A DNA stretch of 6,784 nt, taken from contig JBFLZY010000118.1 of NCBI GenBank assembly GCA_040755975.1, positions 1-6,784 of the forward strand. The letters run 5' to 3'. Position numbers and translations under genes: made by a program. How positions within the stretch are numbered: the stretch's first letter is position 1; the number at the start of each line of letters is the position of its first letter. Origin of the DNA: JAIMBK01 sp040755975 (lineage in GTDB: Bacteria > Bacillota > Desulfotomaculia > Desulfotomaculales > Nap2-2B). Shown in pieces: positions 5,327-6,784 of this stretch. The notes beneath the pieces are model-generated. The model did no database searches, was not told the origin of the DNA, and saw only the letters and a program-made list of their open reading frames with translations.

Positions 5327-5743
5327 TCACGGGAGCAATTCAAGGTTATCGATAAAACGGGGCCGGTAAATCGTAAAATGCTTTTTATCGTACGTAAACA
5401 CCCGGTGGATTTTATATTTTTCACAAAGGGCAAAGCAGGTGGCGTCTACAAAACCAAAGCCGCTGTCGCTATACTTGCTTTCGATTTCTAAAGCCGCTCG
5501 CAATTCTTCTTTTTCTAAGGGTAAAATTTCCAGGGCGCCTTCGCAAATTCCTCTCCATAATTGATTCGCAAAATAACTGCCGATCCGGGCGTCGATAAGC
5601 AGCCACGCTTCCGTTAAAATGGGGAACGATATGCAGAGGATTTCCTTCCCTGCCACGCCCTGGTAAAATTTCCTGGCTTCGTTATGGTTAACGTCATTGC
5701 GATCAATTAAAGCGTATAAAGCTCCTGTATCAACCAGGATCAA
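5327..5743 (-). CDS. VapC-like PIN-domain toxin of an RHH/PIN module
   Basis: This 138-residue protein has the usual VapC length and a full acidic set: D5 in MILVDTGALYALID, E45 in PILTEAWLLID, D100 in FGFVDATCFAL, and D119 in VFTYDKKHF. It is therefore predicted to be a metal-dependent ribonuclease toxin. The start is TTG 5743, chosen because AAAGGAGG lies seven to eight bases upstream and the TTGA overlaps the antitoxin stop by four bases (5740-5743). The MILVDTGALYALI beginning leaves no room for an earlier start. A rare start codon may lower toxin output relative to antitoxin (inference). The architecture resembles the broken pair at 2-445, so the two modules may be distant relatives. Confidence 0.9.
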   Translation of the reverse strand: MILVDTGALYALIDRNDVNHNEARKFYQGVAGKEILCISFPILTEAWLLIDARIGSYFANQLWRGICEGALEILPLEKEELRAALEIESKYSDSGFGFVDATCFALCEKYKIHRVFTYDKKHFTIYRPRFIDNLELLP

Positions 5744-5967
5744 CGCAGAACCTCCTTTAGAATATCCTCTGCCTCCTCTGAAGTTCGCCCCTTTTTGGGC
5801 CCTTCGGCTATTCCTACAAAGGAAAAATAATCGACTTTGCTTTTCTCCTTAAAATAGGCCGTCAACGCTTCGCGGATAATCTCCGAAGCCTTCTTTTTTG
5901 AGGAAGCGGCCACTTTTTTCAAAATAAGAAACTGTTCCTCATCCAGGTATACCATTGTTTTTCTCAT
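5740..5967 (-). CDS. Ribbon-helix-helix (CopG/VapB-like) antitoxin
   Basis: This 75-residue protein begins MRKTMVYLDEEQFLILKKVA, a short beta strand followed by helix A. It continues with KKKASEIIREALTAYFKEK (helix B, about 25-42), the usual ribbon-helix-helix DNA-binding dimer unit. The tail has FVGIAEGPKKGRTSEEAEDI, typical of VapB tails that wrap the toxin. The start is ATG 5967, with GAGGTGA seven to eight bases upstream. The gene overlaps the toxin start by four bases. It should bind the 21-bp palindrome in its own promoter and repress the operon. The G-I-A-E-G-P motif is shared with the antitoxin tail at the left edge of the window. Confidence 0.9.
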   Translation of the reverse strand: MRKTMVYLDEEQFLILKKVAASSKKKASEIIREALTAYFKEKSKVDYFSFVGIAEGPKKGRTSEEAEDILKEVLR

Positions 5968-5986
5968 TATTGTTCACCTCAAGAAA

Positions 5987-6016
5987 AGTATATCTGACAT
6001 ATATGTTATATGTCAA
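5987..6016 (-). promoter_or_regulatory. Promoter and 21-bp operator of the RHH/PIN module
   Basis: On the minus strand, a perfect TTGACA -35 (6011-6016) and TATACT -10 (5987-5992) are 18 bases apart. TGACATATA-TGT-TATATGTCA (5995-6015) is a perfect inverted repeat with 9-bp arms. It fills the spacer and overlaps the -35, so bound antitoxin would exclude RNA polymerase. A second TTGACA lies just upstream, six bases further on. This is one of the clearest regulatory sites in the window. Confidence 0.75.
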
Positions 6017-6171
6017 TGTCAATTATCTATATCGTCACGGACACCGTCCAGTTCCAGAAGGAAAACCGAGCAAAGCCCAAATATTTTCTGATCAACGACC
6101 CAGACAACATCGATGAAATCGGCTTAATCCTGTCCCGACCGGCTTCGGCTGGGGCTTGTTCCGGACGTTGA
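6016..6171 (+). CDS. Short orphan reading frame, possible gene remnant of unknown function
   Basis: The frame from ATG 6016 (or ATG 6010) to TGA 6169-6171 encodes about 51 residues. It includes IYIVTDTVQFQKENRAKPKY and FLINDPDNIDEIGLILSR, which read like folded-protein sequence rather than a chance frame. I do not recognise the family. There is no ribosome binding site: the start lies inside the TA operator. The last 10 residues (PASAGACSGR) look like readthrough into other sequence. It is most likely an internal piece of a larger lost gene, sitting between the TA promoter and the transposase remnants. The minus-strand frame opposite it (to 6027) is less protein-like. Confidence 0.3.
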   Translation: MSIIYIVTDTVQFQKENRAKPKYFLINDPDNIDEIGLILSRPASAGACSGR

Positions 6172-6184
6172 GAAACAAGCTTTA

Positions 6185-6535
6185 TTATAAAGCAGCTCTT
6201 TGTTCCATTGGTTTTAAGACGTCTTTCAGCAATCTGGAAGCGTGCTCGCACACCACTTTCGCCCGGTGTTTTCGCTTCCGGGCCATCTTCGGACAGCGCC
6301 ATTTAAGCCGGCATTGTTAAATCCATAATAGGCCATGGGGTAGCCCTTTGGACAAATGGGGATGCCATACTCATTAACCTTGATTGGCAGTTCATATTTA
6401 GAGAAGGGGGTCTAAATCGAGCAGATAAGCCTTGTTAATCACTTCCTCGTAAAGCTTTAGCTGACTGGGATCTTCCTTTTTCAGGTTTGTGGTCAAAAAC
6501 TCCTGGTACTCAGCATGGGAACGATATTTTTTCAC
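6185..6535 (-). pseudogene. DDE-type transposase remnant with two frameshifts
   Basis: On the minus strand, GTG 6535 starts KKYRSHAEYQEFLTTNLKKE, followed by QLKLYEEVINKAYLLDLDP. A frame change in a run of five C (near 6407-6411) leads to SKYELPIKVNEYGIPICPKG and YPMAYYGFN. A second shift near 6305 leads to KWRCPKMARKRKHRAKVVCE. Only by joining the three frames does one get a continuous match to the middle of IS1182/IS4-like DDE transposases, which carry a Y-S/E-L-x-I-K-x-N-E-x-G-x-P-I-C-P stretch and then a R/K-x-x-C-P-K knuckle (from memory). The catalytic part is missing and the last frame stops at 6185. It is inactive. The exact IS family is uncertain. Confidence 0.6.
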
Positions 6536-6545
6536 CAACAAAAAC

Positions 6546-6600
6546 ACCCCCAAAATTTAGTAATTGTAATTAATACCATCTGCTTCCATTTATTGGGGGT
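6546..6600. repeat. Short inverted repeat between transposase remnants
   Basis: ACCCCCAA (6546-6553) and TTGGGGGT (6593-6600) are perfect 8-bp inverted arms, continued imperfectly inward by an A/T-rich stretch. They enclose about 40 A/T-rich bases. This could be the junction or terminal repeat of a lost insertion sequence, or a small hairpin. No flanking target duplication was found by eye. Confidence 0.35.
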
Positions 6601-6639
6601 TGTGAAAAAGTCAAGTGCGATATCTTTCCATGAGAGGCT

Positions 6640-6784
6640 ACTTTTCGCCAAAATCTTGGCTACGGTACCCCGGGAAAGTTTTGCCAAGCAGGGGTAACCA
6701 TACTCGTGACAGTGTTTCCGGACATGTTCGGCCAAAAGCCTGGTGGTCCATAATTCGTAGCTATATCCTCAAGGTATTCCTCAG
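6640..6784 (-). pseudogene. IS630-family-like transposase fragment (runs off the window)
   Basis: On the minus strand, the frame from about 6768 gives YSYELWTTRLLAEHVRKHC, then EYGYPCLAKLSRGTVAKILA. This matches the second helix-turn-helix region of IS630-type transposases, which commonly read LWT-x-x-x-L-A-x-x-(I/V)-R, then G-(H/Y)-P-x-L-x-x-L-x-x-x-T-V-x-K-I-L (from memory). The frame is closed upstream by a stop at 6769-6771, although a neighbouring frame (EEYLEDIATNYG) may continue it through a frameshift. After KILA the expected K-P-H-K-I-x-Y-Y-L-E-R-R-D-P is absent. It is a dead fragment. Confidence 0.5.

Noticed and set aside
4939..5433. Minus-strand open frame of 164 codons
   Set aside because: It runs through the Phd promoter and overlaps both TA modules in another frame; no domain recognised.
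1..6784. CRISPR array or origin of replication
   Set aside because: No regularly spaced direct repeats and no cluster of DnaA boxes or iterons were seen.

Overview
The window looks like a gene-remnant-rich accessory region of a Gram-positive, anaerobic Clostridia-type bacterium, perhaps Peptococcaceae-like. The reasons are strong GGAGG-type ribosome binding sites, sigma-A-like promoters, a perfect Spo0A-box heptamer, a Uma2-family gene, toxin-antitoxin (TA) pairs and a likely selenoprotein. This placement is an inference from gene style, not from a phylogenetic marker.

Layout. Positions 1-445 hold the tail of a ribbon-helix-helix-type antitoxin gene and a PIN toxin gene broken by frame changes and an internal deletion. 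Directly after it (452-506) is the 3' part of a tRNA-Thr(CGT) with no 5' half, which looks like an attachment-site scar. After about 480 mostly empty bases comes an intact transmembrane chemoreceptor gene (988-2547). It is followed by two strong inverted repeats (2579-2676). Positions 2815-3165 appear to encode a 116-residue thioredoxin-fold selenoprotein with an in-frame TGA at codon 22 and a SECIS-like hairpin just after it. Conventional gene calling would miss it or keep only its last two thirds. A Uma2-family nuclease gene (3201-3764) follows closely on the same strand.

Positions 3855-4141 hold two broken pieces facing each other: an HRDC-domain scrap (+) and the start of a gene resembling Wadjet jetA (-). 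Positions 4341-5123 and 5327-6016 are two complete minus-strand TA modules, one Phd/PIN and one RHH/PIN. Each has a 4-bp overlap between antitoxin and toxin genes, and each has a well-formed promoter with a palindrome in the -35/-10 spacer. From 6016 to the end there is a short orphan reading frame and remnants of at least two transposases, one of a DDE type with two frameshifts and one IS630-like.

How it fits together: the chemoreceptor, the selenoprotein with Uma2, and the two TA modules look functional. The rest is decayed mobile or defence DNA. The most interesting item is the selenoprotein candidate.
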